Below are positions 8,965-18,935 of a stretch of DNA of 64,000 nt, in pieces. Source of the stretch: Phytophthora colocasiae. Lineage: Eukaryota > Oomycota > Peronosporomycetes > Peronosporales > Peronosporaceae. Under the pieces are notes generated by a model. The model saw nothing but the letters and a program-made list of their open reading frames with translations, was not told where the DNA came from and did not search any database. The stretch is from positions 404,501-468,500 of the forward strand of contig JAGKQI010000030.1 in NCBI GenBank assembly GCA_018806915.1. Direction: 5' to 3'. Numbering within the stretch: position 1 is the first letter of the stretch; each line of letters starts with the position of its first letter. Made by a program: the position numbers and the translations under genes.

Positions 8965-10065
8965 TCAGGATTCGCGCCCATGCAGTAAACCATACTTGTA
9001 TAACACACTACGTAGCTCGGCCATCTGCTCCTTCAACTCGGTCATGCCCGCGCGCTGGTCTAGCTCCTTGTCCTCGGCCAGCTCGGCCTTATCTTCGAGA
9101 GTCTCGATCGCGCGCCCGTGACCGTAGGCCTTTGTGCCAAGGTCGCGCAGCTCTTGGCGAATCCAATCCATGTCGACTTGAGCGTAGTCTAGCTGCGCTT
9201 CCTTTGAGGCTTCTTCCTGCCGCTGCACTTGCCGCCTCCGCTTGTGGGCGATCTCGCCCCATTGCTTGTCCAACCGGCGAACCATCACGCAAAGCTCTCG
9301 GGAGATCTTGTTGTTCTTGCCGGCTCGCGTATCCTCGGTTGCTTTCGGGGAGTTGGTGTAGCACATAGGGCACTGCTGTCGCCGCATCACGCAGCAGTCG
9401 ACTCCCTCAACAATAGAACGCTCGTGGATTACCATCTTGACACCATTAAGCGAGTGCATGTAGCATGCCTTGTAGTTCGCTAGTGTCTCGAACCATGCAA
9501 CGCCGGCAGTCGTCAGCTGGTGCGTGAAGTACTGCCACGCCTCGCACAGAGAGTCCGGCGTCGACGGACCGAATTGCTCCTGCCGCTTGTACGCCTTGAA
9601 GAACCGCTTTTGAAAAAACATGTCCAGCAGATACCGCGCCGGGTTCAACTCGAACAGATGCCGATCATTCTCGGGAAGCACGCGTGATAGGTTCACCGTC
9701 AGCAGTGCCGTGCAGTCGAACAGAGGAATGTCGTTCTTGCCAGTGCGCTCGTCGCCTGTCATCAACTCGTTGAACTCGACTAGCCAGGGACAATTCGTGT
9801 GCGTCATTCGATCACGAAACCACTCGCTTCCACCGGGGAACACCCCAGCAGATCCATGGCCCCGATCACGACGACTCGAATGCTCACCGGGGACCACCCC
9901 AGCATGCCTCGACACTTCATCGTCCCCTTCAGACTCGCCTGACAAGCTTCTCGATGAATTACTAGTTGTGCATGGCGACTCGACTGCACTCTCGATGAGC
10001 TGGGTTGCTTGGATGTCTTTGACTTGAGCTTCATCGCGCAGAATCGGTTGTATCAGCTCCTCCAT
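8965..10065 (-). CDS. Hypothetical protein, 366 aa, Cys-pair and coiled coil
   Basis: A long uninterrupted minus-strand ORF with an ATG at 10065. The N-terminal 80 residues are Ser/Glu-rich and disordered. The middle (about 85-240) is a folded-looking region containing WLVEFNELMTGDERTGKNDI and several aromatic residues. A Cys cluster follows (CCVMRRQQCPMC near 225-240). The C-terminal third is charged with a heptad-like pattern and is probably a coiled coil (RRRQVQRQEEASKEAQ onward). I do not recognise the family. Its position among transposons, the absence of introns and the lack of neighbours with a shared role make a transposon-encoded or multicopy lineage-specific gene possible. Confidence 0.55.
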   Translation of the reverse strand: MEELIQPILRDEAQVKDIQATQLIESAVESPCTTSNSSRSLSGESEGDDEVSRHAGVVPGEHSSRRDRGHGSAGVFPGGSEWFRDRMTHTNCPWLVEFNELMTGDERTGKNDIPLFDCTALLTVNLSRVLPENDRHLFELNPARYLLDMFFQKRFFKAYKRQEQFGPSTPDSLCEAWQYFTHQLTTAGVAWFETLANYKACYMHSLNGVKMVIHERSIVEGVDCCVMRRQQCPMCYTNSPKATEDTRAGKNNKISRELCVMVRRLDKQWGEIAHKRRRQVQRQEEASKEAQLDYAQVDMDWIRQELRDLGTKAYGHGRAIETLEDKAELAEDKELDQRAGMTELKEQMAELRSVLYKYGLLHGRES

Positions 10066-10430
10066 GGGGAAGAATTGAAATAGACGCTAGCTGGTATGCA
10101 TGCGATTGGCGGTTCAGGAATCTGAAACGGATTTTTCCGCGTCGAGGAGCCGAGCCGACTGCCCACCGACGAGAACGAAACCAACGTCGCTCAAGGAGGC
10201 GCCACCGGCGAAGCTCCAGTCCCATGAGACCTCAGTCCTTCTTCTCCACCCAAGCGAGCCAAGAATAGATAACCCACCACTCCTCACCCTTAGGCTCAGG
10301 CCGTAAGAACACGGCCTGTCAGCGCGGTAGCTACGTTGCCTAACTGTAACACGTTTTCATTGGCCCCTATGCTCGCGTGGCGGTATCAGAGTGGAGATGG
10401 CGGTTGCCCTATTAAAGCGGCGTCCGTTAT

Positions 10431-10506
10431 GCAACGCCTTCAATGCTACATACCGCGAAACGCGGAAAGCAACGCCTTCAATGCTACATACCGCGAAACG
10501 CCGGAA
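10431..10506. repeat. 38-bp tandem duplication
   Basis: Two 38-bp copies, 10431-10468 and 10469-10506, beginning GCAACGCCTTCAATGCTACA, nearly identical. Confidence 0.85.
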
Positions 10507-10613
10507 GCAACATCCGTAGTTCTCGCGACACAAAAAAAACAAAAACAAATACACGGCATCGCATACAGTGGCGCGGGTGATCAGACGCCAATAGCGACTC
10601 GAGGTACGATCTC

Positions 10614-10698
10614 TACCGGCAACGTTGGTCTCGGTGCGGTCACTCACGAAAGACTGCTACCATACCGGCAACGTTGCGGTCACTCACGAAAGACTGCT
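10614..10698. repeat. Imperfect direct duplication (45 bp and 36 bp)
   Basis: Copy 1 (10614-10658) and copy 2 (10663-10698) share TACCGGCAACGTTG and GGTCACTCACGAAAGACTG. Copy 1 has a 9-bp insertion between these blocks. Confidence 0.8.
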
Positions 10699-10894
10699 GA
10701 GTAGCAGCAGCCGCTTGCATGATGTCGTTCGTCATGGACTTCAGATACACCGCGCCGTGCGTATCAATGAACAGCTGCTCGAAGATGCTCATGATCTCTT
10801 TCAGTGAGCACCAGGAAGTCGATGTAGTTCAACCCGAACTTGACTGGCACCTTAATTACTATCGGTTGAAGCTGAATCTTGTGATCAACATCCC

Positions 10895-11356
10895 TTGCCA
10901 AGAATTAATTATCCAGAATACAGTTGGAACTCAACTGACCTCGTACCGAGAATGAATGCACTTCGATCTCGCTTGCACTACTTGGACAGCAGTTCGTTTG
11001 GAGCTCTTTCATCTTCTCACGTTTGGTATCTGACCACGTTATCTCAGGATGAAAAGCAAAACCGACGCATTCCGAGCGCAGTTGACGTCGCCTTCACTCT
11101 GTTTGGAAACGACAGTACTGCTGAAATATTAGCTGATCGAATGAATGCAGAGCCACCAAAAGATGGTGATGCGCTGGAGTTTGTACCGTTTCGAGATGGC
11201 ATCCCGTTCTCGTCGAATCTAGTGGAATTTCAACTAATGGATAAAGACGATGACTTTACCAAGGACCCCTTCTTGTCCAGGATAATTCAAGTATCAAATA
11301 TTACTACCAGCGATGAAGATGCCTCAGTGGCAGCATCAGTCGTGTATTTATCCTAG
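10895..11356 (+). CDS. Hypothetical ORF, 153 codons
   Basis: A plus-strand ORF with no recognised domain. Composition is normal for protein (Asp/Phe/Ser-rich, with LSQDEKQNRRIPSAVDVAFT in the middle). There are no identifiable partners and no clear start other than a late ATG. It may be the 3' exon of a gene whose 5' part is lost. It lies just downstream of the NOM1 relic, facing it. Confidence 0.3.
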   Translation: MPRINYPEYSWNSTDLVPRMNALRSRLHYLDSSSFGALSSSHVWYLTTLSQDEKQNRRIPSAVDVAFTLFGNDSTAEILADRMNAEPPKDGDALEFVPFRDGIPFSSNLVEFQLMDKDDDFTKDPFLSRIIQVSNITTSDEDASVAASVVYLS

Positions 11357-11449
11357 GTTAGCATGGAAAATTGACAACAGGAAGACAACTAGCTACGATG
11401 AAAGTTCATTTTAAAATAAAAATATAATCGTGCTCTTCGATGGCTTAAA

Positions 11450-13100
11450 GGACCGCCTGTACAGCACACCGACGATCTCCCGTTCCTTTAGATGCAGCCG
11501 TAGTAGCCGCTCGTAGGCGTCAAAGCAGTCCGTCGCACTCATGAGAGCCACGAAGATTTTCTTGCGGACGGCCGTGTTCATATGCTGCTTTTCCGCTAAT
11601 TTCAGCACTCGGTCCTTCTCCATTTCCGCCTCGTTCGATGCTTCATCATTTGCTGCCTCGTCACCAGCCGCCGGATGCTGATAGCCGACCCACGTGCCAC
11701 CAACAACCCACCAACGATCGTCCTCGTCGGCGTTTGAGAAGCTCGTGCAGCGACACACGCAGCGAGTTGTTAGCATTGCCACATCGAGTTTTCACGCGAT
11801 CGAGCCACTTCTTCAGGGAAGAAACGTCAAATGTACCTCCAGCACTACCGTTCCCTGCGTGGCGGTTACCCTTTGACGATTTCTTGAGGTTGTAAATGAG
11901 GTCCAGGATGAAACGAACACGTTACTCCGGTTGGTTCCCACCGTTCACCTGCTGTACCTCGCCTTCGTTTTGCTGCTCAGCGGCCACCATCTGACGTAAA
12001 GCGTCAGCGTCATCCGCACGGAGTTGAGCACCACCGATTTTAAGTAGTTGGTGGATCAGTTCAATGTCAGTCGACGAGAAACTGTCCACGAACAAACGGA
12101 GCAAGTCGTACACGATGGTGCAGTGCACGACGCCGAAGTTGTACAGCATCATCACGAACAGCAGCAAGTTGATAAGGACCTTGGAAGTTCTACCTAAGTC
12201 GTCATCCTCGTCGTGTTGTGTATCTGCAGACTCACTGAGCTTCTTTTCCTCCTCCACACTATCCGTGAGTTTACGCACCAGCTTCTCAAAGAAGAAACCT
12301 CCGACTTCACTCCCAACGCTGTGATACAGAGCGGCCACTAGAGCACCACCGACCTTGATGAGCGGCGCCATCACCTGTCGCGAGTGGCACGCGATCCGGA
12401 GGAGCTTCTCCAGCAGGATTTCATTAACAAGAGATCGGTCGTTGCTACGGTAAACCTTCTCCATTTCCAATGCGATTGACCTATTTGTTAGCGGACAAAA
12501 CAGTTATCTCGTATCGAAAGTTTTCGTAGTTGAGCAGCGGGCAGAAACTCACTCCATATTGGACTGGGAGATACGGTTGAGTTGGCCGTTAATACGACGT
12601 GTCAGCTCGCGCATTGCCTGCTCATCAATCTGGGAAGGTTTCACTTTTCAGTTGCCACTGCAGCTGCAGCAGCTTCAGCCTCGGCTTGAAGCTTTCGTCG
12701 AAGGTGAGGGGGCAAGTATGCTGATGGCTTCTTGGTTCCGTCACTTGACTTGATAACTGGTTGACCGTAGATATCTTCTTTCACGGCAACGTTCTCCTTT
12801 TCTGGTTCATTTTCTTTCTCTGACTCCTCCTCTTCCTCGCTCTCTTCACCATTTCCGTCGTCGCTCTCTTCTTCCTCCTCGAGCTTATCCTCGTCATCAC
12901 TTCCACCATCGACATCATTTTGCTGTTCCTCGTCATCGTCATCGCCGCTCTCCTCTCCCGCAGCCAATTGTTGGGTTTTCATGGTGTTTGCTCGTGCTTC
13001 CTCATCGTCTTCATCTTCCTCCTCTTCCTCTGAATAAAACTGTGCAAGATCTTCCGATTCAGACTCTGACTCATTAGTCGGTAGTCGTTCATGCCCCTGA
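11450..13100 (-). pseudogene. NOM1/Sgd1-like MIF4G-MA3 gene, broken and truncated
   Basis: Minus-strand remnant of the nucleolar MIF4G-domain protein NOM1 (yeast Sgd1), which works with eIF4A-like helicases in small-subunit ribosome biogenesis. In order it has a long Glu/Asp/Ser-rich acidic segment (about 13075-12790), the SAYLPPHLRRK motif before the MIF4G domain (about 12730), the MIF4G domain (RINGQLNRISQSNMES, then YNFGVVHCTIVYDLLRL), the DRWWVVGG linker, and the start of the MA3 domain (KQHMNTAVRKKIFVALM). An intron with GT-AG ends lies at 12481-12552 and restores the frame perfectly. Lesions: a frameshift near 12637-12643, an in-frame TAA at 11922-11924 between two conserved segments, a frameshift near 11735-11745, and loss of homology after about 11465, so most of MA3 is missing. 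The N-terminal frame upstream of 13100 is unclear; an ORF continues to 13326 in another frame. Confidence 0.85.
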
Positions 13101-13326
13101 GAAACTCTGCGTCTTCAGCTTGTAGCAGCTCCATCACCCATTTCACCACAGCTTCACACCCTGTTGGCCCGAGCATCGTCATAATCGCTCTTGTTCTTGT
13201 CGTCGCTTCGTCGGATTGATTGTGGCGAATCACGCGCCGTAGTATGCCCCTCGTGGGTTGGCCCAGTGCATTCTCGTCTAGCTGGCGAGATCGCTTCACC
13301 CTCTTGGTCGCCTCAGCCCTGCTCAT

Positions 13327-13571
13327 AGGATACTCTCTGTGTTATGTCCAGATGATCTTTCACATTTGACGTATGACTCCAACGTCGAAGCGCGCTCTTC
13401 CATGCGTCATCATCGGCGTTGGCGTAGCTAGTGAGCTGTCGAGCGCACAGTACGCAAACGTGGTTGTCTCCGAGGAACTTGCAGGCGGGGCGTTAGCCCT
13501 TGGACCTACAAATCTCCTCTAAATTTTACTGGGAATACCCGAAGAATGAGGGGGGTCCCAGCCTCACGGGA
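13327..13571. other. Spacer between NOM1 relic and piggyBac element
   Basis: No ORF or repeat of note. It ends at the TTAA target site (13572-13575). Confidence 0.5.
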
Positions 13572-13575
13572 TTAA

Positions 13576-13615
13576 CCCCTCTAAAGCGAGGTTTTATTCT
13601 GTATCATACAGAATT
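13576..13615 (+). repeat. Left terminal inverted repeat of piggyBac element
   Basis: Starts CCCCTCTAAAGCG and contains CTGTATCATACAG at 13599-13611. It matches the inverted right end 15042-15075 with small differences. Confidence 0.88.
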
Positions 13616-13876
13616 AGACTATATTGTGTTTATAGTATACTTTTTAAAACTCTCAAACATATTCTGTTATAAGCCTGCTTGTGGCAAAGGTACTGCGAGA
13701 TGTAGTAGAAACGTTGCAATTTTGAAGCCAGCTGACACATTTACGTTTCCTGATTGGCTATACAAATCAGCACATCACCTCAGAATCCCAATATCCCGCC
13801 TAAATTGATTGAAAACGGATTTTGGCGCCATGTTTCGCGCCCACACGTTTGGAGGAGGGAGGCAAGTGCCATGAGA

Positions 13877-13964
13877 TTCACTCACCAAATTTTCGGCCAG
13901 TTCTAGACTAGACAGAAGTGGAGAAGAACTAGGATAGAACTGGCCGAAAACTTTGGTGTGTGAA
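13877..13964. repeat. Inverted repeat inside the piggyBac element
   Basis: The left arm at 13877-13905 (TTCACTCACCAAATTTTCGG...) and right arm at 13935-13964 are reverse complements with two or three differences around a loop of about 29 bp. Possibly a small foldback element that inserted into the relic, or an internal structural repeat. Confidence 0.75.
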
Positions 13965-14103
13965 GCAATAAGGTTCGAACCTCAACTCACTGACTGTTCT
14001 AATCACTATTCTCACTGGCATTGTTTATCTCTTTCTTCTCCTTAGCGTCATGGCGCTTCCGCTTGCGCTCACGGAAGCGAATCTTCTTGAAATGATTGCT
14101 GTT

Positions 14104-14760
14104 CTATTTGCCCACGATTGATGCCAAATTTGGCTGCACGTCAACATACTGCCGGACGCCTCTCGACGGACCCGATTGCAGAGAGGTACGTAGCCTCCGC
14201 GAAGTTCCGTGCAGGTGGGGCAGTACTAACTGCTCTGGCACAGCCATGGCCGAGCAAACTTTGCAGAGGTGCTGGTGCCTCTTCGCGTTCCACCCGCCTT
14301 CGTACATATCGTCGGTGTTCACAAGCGCGTGGTCGTCCGCTGGCGTAGGCACTGTCGCTAAATCCTCCGCGTTGATGTTGCTCCGCAACGTGACTTTGGA
14401 TACATTCAGAAGCTCCACATGCAAACGGCGCATGTACTTAGCGCGAGTGGGAACTTGCTCTCATTTCTTCTGAAGCACCTCTTTGTGCAGGATGAACGCG
14501 TTAACAATTACCATATCGACGAAACGCTAGAAATAACGGTAGTAGTAGCCCTTATCAAGCAGTGTCAGCACTAGAGCGCACGAGCTGTAGTAATTGTCTG
14601 CAATGACCAATCGTTTTACGGGTTGACCTGCGAGAGCCTTAGAAACATTGCGAACGACAGCCCTCTGAGCTACGTCTTTTGCCAGTCCAGCACTGGTTTC
14701 CTTGCCAAGATAAAGCTCTACTCTGTAGAATACAGCATAGAAAATATTACGACATATAGC
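14104..14760 (-). pseudogene. piggyBac transposase (DDE_Tnp_1_7), C-terminal half
   Basis: Reading leftward from about 14745 the frame gives FYRVELYLGKETS, VKRLVIADNYYSSCALV and LLDKGYYYRYF. This is the RNase H-like core of piggyBac transposases, with the catalytic Asp in the ADNYYSS block. A TAG follows, then FVDMVIVNAFILHK, another stop, and a final Cys/His segment (HLCKVCS) where family members carry a C-terminal zinc-binding motif. At least two in-frame stops and the missing N-terminal domain make it non-functional. Confidence 0.82.
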
Positions 14761-14785
14761 ATTGTGTTAGTGCGTAGCACTTGTT

Positions 14786-14798
14786 CTGTATGATACAG
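14786..14798. repeat. Internal copy of the piggyBac subterminal palindrome
   Basis: CTGTATGATACAG, the same 13-mer as at 13599-13611 (inverted) and 15045-15057. Three copies in 1.5 kb suggest a transposase-binding repeat. Confidence 0.7.
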
Positions 14799-15041
14799 CA
14801 TTACTATTTTGTATGTACAGAATATGCTCTTTCATCGTTGAGAAAAAAATCGCAAATGAACGGTTGGCAAACCTCTTACGGATTTATATCGTATTTTTTA
14901 TGGAGGGTGAATAATCACTACCTATCTTCCCAGCATACTCCACAAGGATAATCATCACATCTCTACCCAATACAAATGTTTAGATGCGGATGAAAACCTT
15001 GATGGCAAGATAGCCAAATATTAAATCTTATCATACTGCTT

Positions 15042-15075
15042 AATCTGTATGATACAGAGCAGCGCTTTAGAGGGG
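15042..15075 (-). repeat. Right terminal inverted repeat of piggyBac element
   Basis: Inverted partner of 13576-13615, followed by TTAA at 15076-15079. Confidence 0.88.
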
Positions 15076-15267
15076 TTAATTCGACGGTACTGCGTAACGT
15101 GACCGTAACCTCGAGCAACATTCGGGCAACATCAGTATTGTAGCTCACTGTGGATTGAGCTGCATCAGAGTGTTGCAAGTTAATGAAGAAGTGTACAAGC
15201 AGGAGTTGACTTGGTCTGATTAGTGCTACCGATATAATTAGAAGTCATAATTAAATGACTTAAATTG

Positions 15268-16181
15268 TCATCTGCCTCTTCGAAACATAGCTCGATAACA
15301 CACCGACCGATCAATAGTGGACCATAGAAGAAAAACATGCTTCCAGACTAAAGAAGAAAACTCTCCCAGTGAACGACATTCAGTCCGTTTTTTTTGTTTC
15401 TTGACGGGCGGCTCGAGTTTCACGGAAGGCTCAGCATCGGTCTCAGTTGCGGTGGTGCTTTTGTTCATGCAGACATTCGAGCTGGAATTCGGAATTACCG
15501 TGGCCATCTCAGTGATCGTAGATGAAGAAGCAGGATATTTTCCATCTGTAGTCGTTGGCGTCTCGGACTTCTTCTCGAACTTGAGATCTCTGAATCGTGT
15601 CGTGAATTGGCAGCACTCGTTCCGGAAGACCTTCGGATCGGTAAAATGAACAACTTTTACCTTTTGTCCCCGGAGCGGAACGTCATGCTCGGTGTCGTTG
15701 TTCTTCCAGATCGTTGCAGTCATCAGATCTTTGTCGACTATGTAGCGGTTGTTATCATACTGGTCTTCATATTTCTGATAGTGACAAGCACATATGCAAA
15801 AATATTAGTAAAATGCTAGAATTGGCTATTGAGTAAATTTTACCGATTTCAGTATCGCCTCCGACTCTGGAGCAAACAGGTCAATTAGGTGCATCCGGAC
15901 CAATTTGCGTCCATCGCGAACGGTGTGTTCGCTGCACCAAACATTTCGTCCGTAGACAGAAACATTATTCGTACTACGGACACCCTCGTTCACGTACTCT
16001 AAAAACGCTGATGACGTGGTGGCATATAAATTATACGTATTTGTCCAGTATTGAACACTTCATACTTCTACTTACCTTTGCGTGTTGGAAGCACGCGAGG
16101 TGGAGCGTCTTGTTCGCTCTCGCCGCGTTCCTGGAGTGGTGATTTGTAGTCCTTGGGTATCGGGATCCCGTCAATCTCCAT
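15268..16181 (-). CDS. Three-exon hypothetical gene, predicted 255 aa
   Basis: Minus-strand gene model from splice signals: exon 1 16181-16076 (ATG at 16181, 35 codons plus one base), intron 16075-15999 (GTAAGT...TTTTTAG, 77 bp), exon 2 15998-15844, intron 15843-15775 (GTAAAA...TATCAG, 69 bp), exon 3 15774-15268. Phases agree at both junctions and the joined frame has no stop. The product has VSVYGRNVWCSEHTVRDGRK in exon 2 and KVKVVHFTDPKVFRNECC in exon 3. It then has a Ser/Thr-rich segment and a basic PPVKKQKKR stretch near residue 212 that could be a nuclear localisation signal. I do not recognise the family. The gene lies between a piggyBac relic and a Helitron, so a transposon-associated origin is possible. 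The clean introns are the main evidence that it is real. Confidence 0.6.
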
Positions 16182-16402
16182 ACTTGACAAAAGCAAGCCT
16201 TAGTTAGCTCGGCACAAAATGATTAATGACGCGGAAAATCTGTTGGACCACATTTTGATGGGAATTGATCTTGCCGTTGCTTCTACAGATGTACATGATG
16301 ACAAATGCTCGTCACCAAAACAACATTCGTTAAATCCTCTGATGCTTTCTGATCACACCGTTAGTATCTAATCAATTTGTTAGATCAGCGAGGACAGTGA
16401 TC

Positions 16403-17972
16403 ATGGAGAGTGCTTCTTCGCCAGAACGAAAGCGCCAGCGCAAAGCAGAATACATGCGCGCGTATCGCGCTTCGAGGAAACAGACTGTCAATGCTCAAGC
16501 TCCTACTCTAGTTATTCAACCGATCGTTAGGGCTGCTAGAGGTAAAAACGAACTTGATCCTGATCGTGCAAATTCAAAGGCAACAGCTCGTAAACGACAT
16601 GCCGACACCATGCAGAGATCTCGCTCCTCAAAACAAAATACTCATACTGAGGATGCTGCAGCAGAGTTTGAAAAAAAAACGTCGAGCAGCTTATATGCGT
16701 CAATATCGTGCTCAAAACAAAAACCGCGGTACAGTAATCTCGCTACGGTAGTTTGAGTGGATGTAAAGCTAATTTTGTTTTACACCAACAGCGAGGGATG
16801 TTCAATCCGAAAAAACCGCAAAAGGCAACGAGAGTGATTTAGATGTTCGCTTACATCATCTCGCAGAATCAATACTGGGTAAACACGACATCTCCGACGA
16901 GGACGTGCTGATGATGATGAAAGGTCAAAACTTTACGTCTGACCCAAGGCTCGCATTGGCCTACTATTACTGCTGCAGCTGTCACCCAGACGCTTTCATT
17001 TTTAATGATGAACATCTTCGGGAAAGTGAACCTGTACGTCAACGGTTAGTGGCTGCGCTCGATGACCCCCCTGGAGTACAAGAACATGTCCGGTGTAAAA
17101 AAACTGCTGCTGCAATTGATCCCTCACGAAGTGCAATTTACGCATGTGCTTCGTGTTGTGAATTGCTTCTTGAATCTGAGAGAAACACTGTCTGTATGCC
17201 GTTATCGAACCTACCGGATACATTTCTAATTTCTCCTTCTGAGTTTGAAGAACGGTACGGTCATCTATCAGATGATATCATCAGGAAACATGCCCAAATT
17301 CTACAGCAGCCAAATGGGAAAAAATACTATTTGAATCCTGAGTTAGTCCGTGACATAGAGCGCGTTCATTTATGCTCGAAATGTGCATGGAATCCCCGCA
17401 AATCAAAGTTTAGTCTCGCAAGTGGACATGAGTACGGGCGTTCTGGATCTCTTCCTTCACTGAATGCGCTTGGGAAAAATTGTATCGCGCCAGCTCGGAG
17501 CTTCGGATTAGAGTTCTCCCTGTCTGGAAAACATTGCAGTGGACATGTGATTTGCTTTCACTCGAGTGGCCCCCAAGCTTGTGCAAAGGTACTCCCAGTA
17601 ACAGACATCGACCATAAGCCTCGGGTTACTTTTATTGGCCCTTCAGAAGAGTGGAGGGCCTGTAAAAATGTATTTCGTGGTTTTTATGAATTGCCGAGCG
17701 AAAGTATTTTTCCGTGGCTAGCTGTATTGAAGGAAACGCATAGCTTCATTCGGGATAAAGGCATCGAGATAGATGACTCTCGTGTTCAAGTCGAAAAACT
17801 TGCAACGTTAGAAAATGCTATCGAACGGGATGTGATTGTGCGTGACACAGCAGCGTTGCGTGCTGTGGATAACGCCGTCAACTCGGAGCGATACGCGGCA
17901 AATGGCCCCAGACAGAGACACACCAGACTGTGTTGTCTTTCAGCAATCTGCTGTTTTGCAACCAGCGATTAG
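16403..17972 (+). pseudogene. Helitron protein N-terminal region with DUF6570-like domain
   Basis: The ATG at 16403 starts a basic segment with two copies of a repeated motif: KRQRKAEYMRAYRASRKQ near the start and KKRRAAYMRQYRAQNKN near 16680-16725. The second copy is in another frame because the A-run at 16671-16679 has nine A where eight would keep the frame. An intron at 16729-16791 (GTACAG...CAACAG, 63 bp) joins in phase to the main frame. That frame carries Cys pairs (CCSCHPD, CASCCELL, CSKCAWNPRKSKFSLASGHE) typical of the DUF6570 region of Helitron proteins. The frame breaks again near 17895-17910, after which the continuation is in the next frame (17836-18588). Confidence 0.82.
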
Positions 17973-18935
17973 TCAATCGGACAAGGTCAGATCTACGATT
18001 ATTGACGCAATGATGGACACCGTTGGCATAAAAGGTGACATTGCTGTAGTACGAAGAGGGACTACACCAATTGTGGAGTGGGCTGAAAATGGCGAAATGA
18101 TCGCTGGTACATTTCCTACCTTGTTCATGATGGGAGGTAATATGCTGCCTCATGGATCATTTCCCCGTGACTTAGTGCAACATCTCATGCGGTATTACGA
18201 TGGCAGATTCGAGACCGACGTGACGTTTGTAGCAACGCTTTTTAATCAGCTGCAAAGACATTCAGCAGTACGAAAAGCAGCTAGAGCAGCCACAACTCAC
18301 GCAAAAACGTTAAAAAACTGGGAGACTTGGCAAACTCTACGGAATTCAAGGAAGCACTTGTTGCAGCAAAAGAAGACCCTGAATCCGCTGCGGCAAAACG
18401 ACTTAACGCGGGACTATTGCGAATTTTATCAGTTATTGGTGGTACGATTCCCTTTTCGCCTTTTGAGCGTGCAGCAACCCGGCCGAAATTGTCAGCCATG
18501 CGTTATCGGTTTGGGCTACCCCTGTTTTGGATCACAGTTGCACCGCCTGAGCAAGGCGATATTACTTTGCATCGAATCGTGTTGCTGAGAAAACATAACG
18601 CTTGGAATGACGAAACTTGCGTATACGGTGAAGAAAACTTTCACTGGAGTAAACTTCCTGAAGATATTAAAAACAGCCCACGGCTCCGTTTGTCAATCTC
18701 AAACCGATGCCCTGCTCTGGCTGCTTTAGCCTTTGAGCGGAAAATGAATCTGATTCAGAAAGGAATTTTGCGCTGCCCGGCTTCTGAAGACACTAGGAAA
18801 TGCCGAAACTATGTCGAACGTGAAGCCGGAGCTTATGGAAAAGTTGCTGCGTTTAACGGTGTCGTTGAACCTCAAATTGATGGAAGATTACATCTACACA
18901 TGACAGTGTACGGCTCTTCTTTTCCGAGAACTTGA
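17900..18935 (+). pseudogene. Helitron Rep (HUH) region, frameshifted
   Basis: The first segment (frame of 17836-18588) includes GTFPTLFMMGGNMLPHG and a region matching the Helitron helicase-like N-terminal domain. It breaks near 18310 at an A-run (TTAAAAAACTGG), and the next frame continues with KEALVAAKEDPESAAAKRL. The HUH endonuclease motif, RLHLHMTVYG, is at about 18886-18915: two His flank a hydrophobic residue and would bind the catalytic metal. The frame then breaks again in a T-run near 18915-18925. The Rep domain nicks DNA at the element end for rolling-circle transposition. Confidence 0.85.

Larger units (their letters stand above)
10066..10894. other. Intergenic with short direct duplications and one decayed exon
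   Basis: Contains two tandem duplications (10431-10506 and 10614-10698). On the minus strand around 10705-10805 a short open segment reads as ordinary protein (FEQLFIDTHGAVYLKSM), and about 10800-10855 another frame reads VKFGLNYIDFLVLTE. They look like two pieces of one decayed gene of unknown identity. Confidence 0.35.
13576..15075 (-). mobile_element. piggyBac-superfamily element relic, 1,500 bp
   Basis: Flanked by TTAA on both sides (13572-13575 and 15076-15079), the target site of piggyBac transposons. The termini are inverted repeats starting CCCCTCTAAAGCG, followed inside by a palindromic motif CTGTATCATACAG. The minus strand carries the C-terminal half of a piggyBac-type transposase with stops in it. 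The N-terminal half is absent, so the copy is internally deleted and dead. Confidence 0.88.

Noticed and set aside
10705..10860. Second WASH-complex fragment
   Set aside because: The protein-like strings do not match a WASH subunit segment I can recognise.
16021..16400. Helitron 5' terminus
   Set aside because: No convincing TC end could be fixed by eye, so no boundary is claimed.
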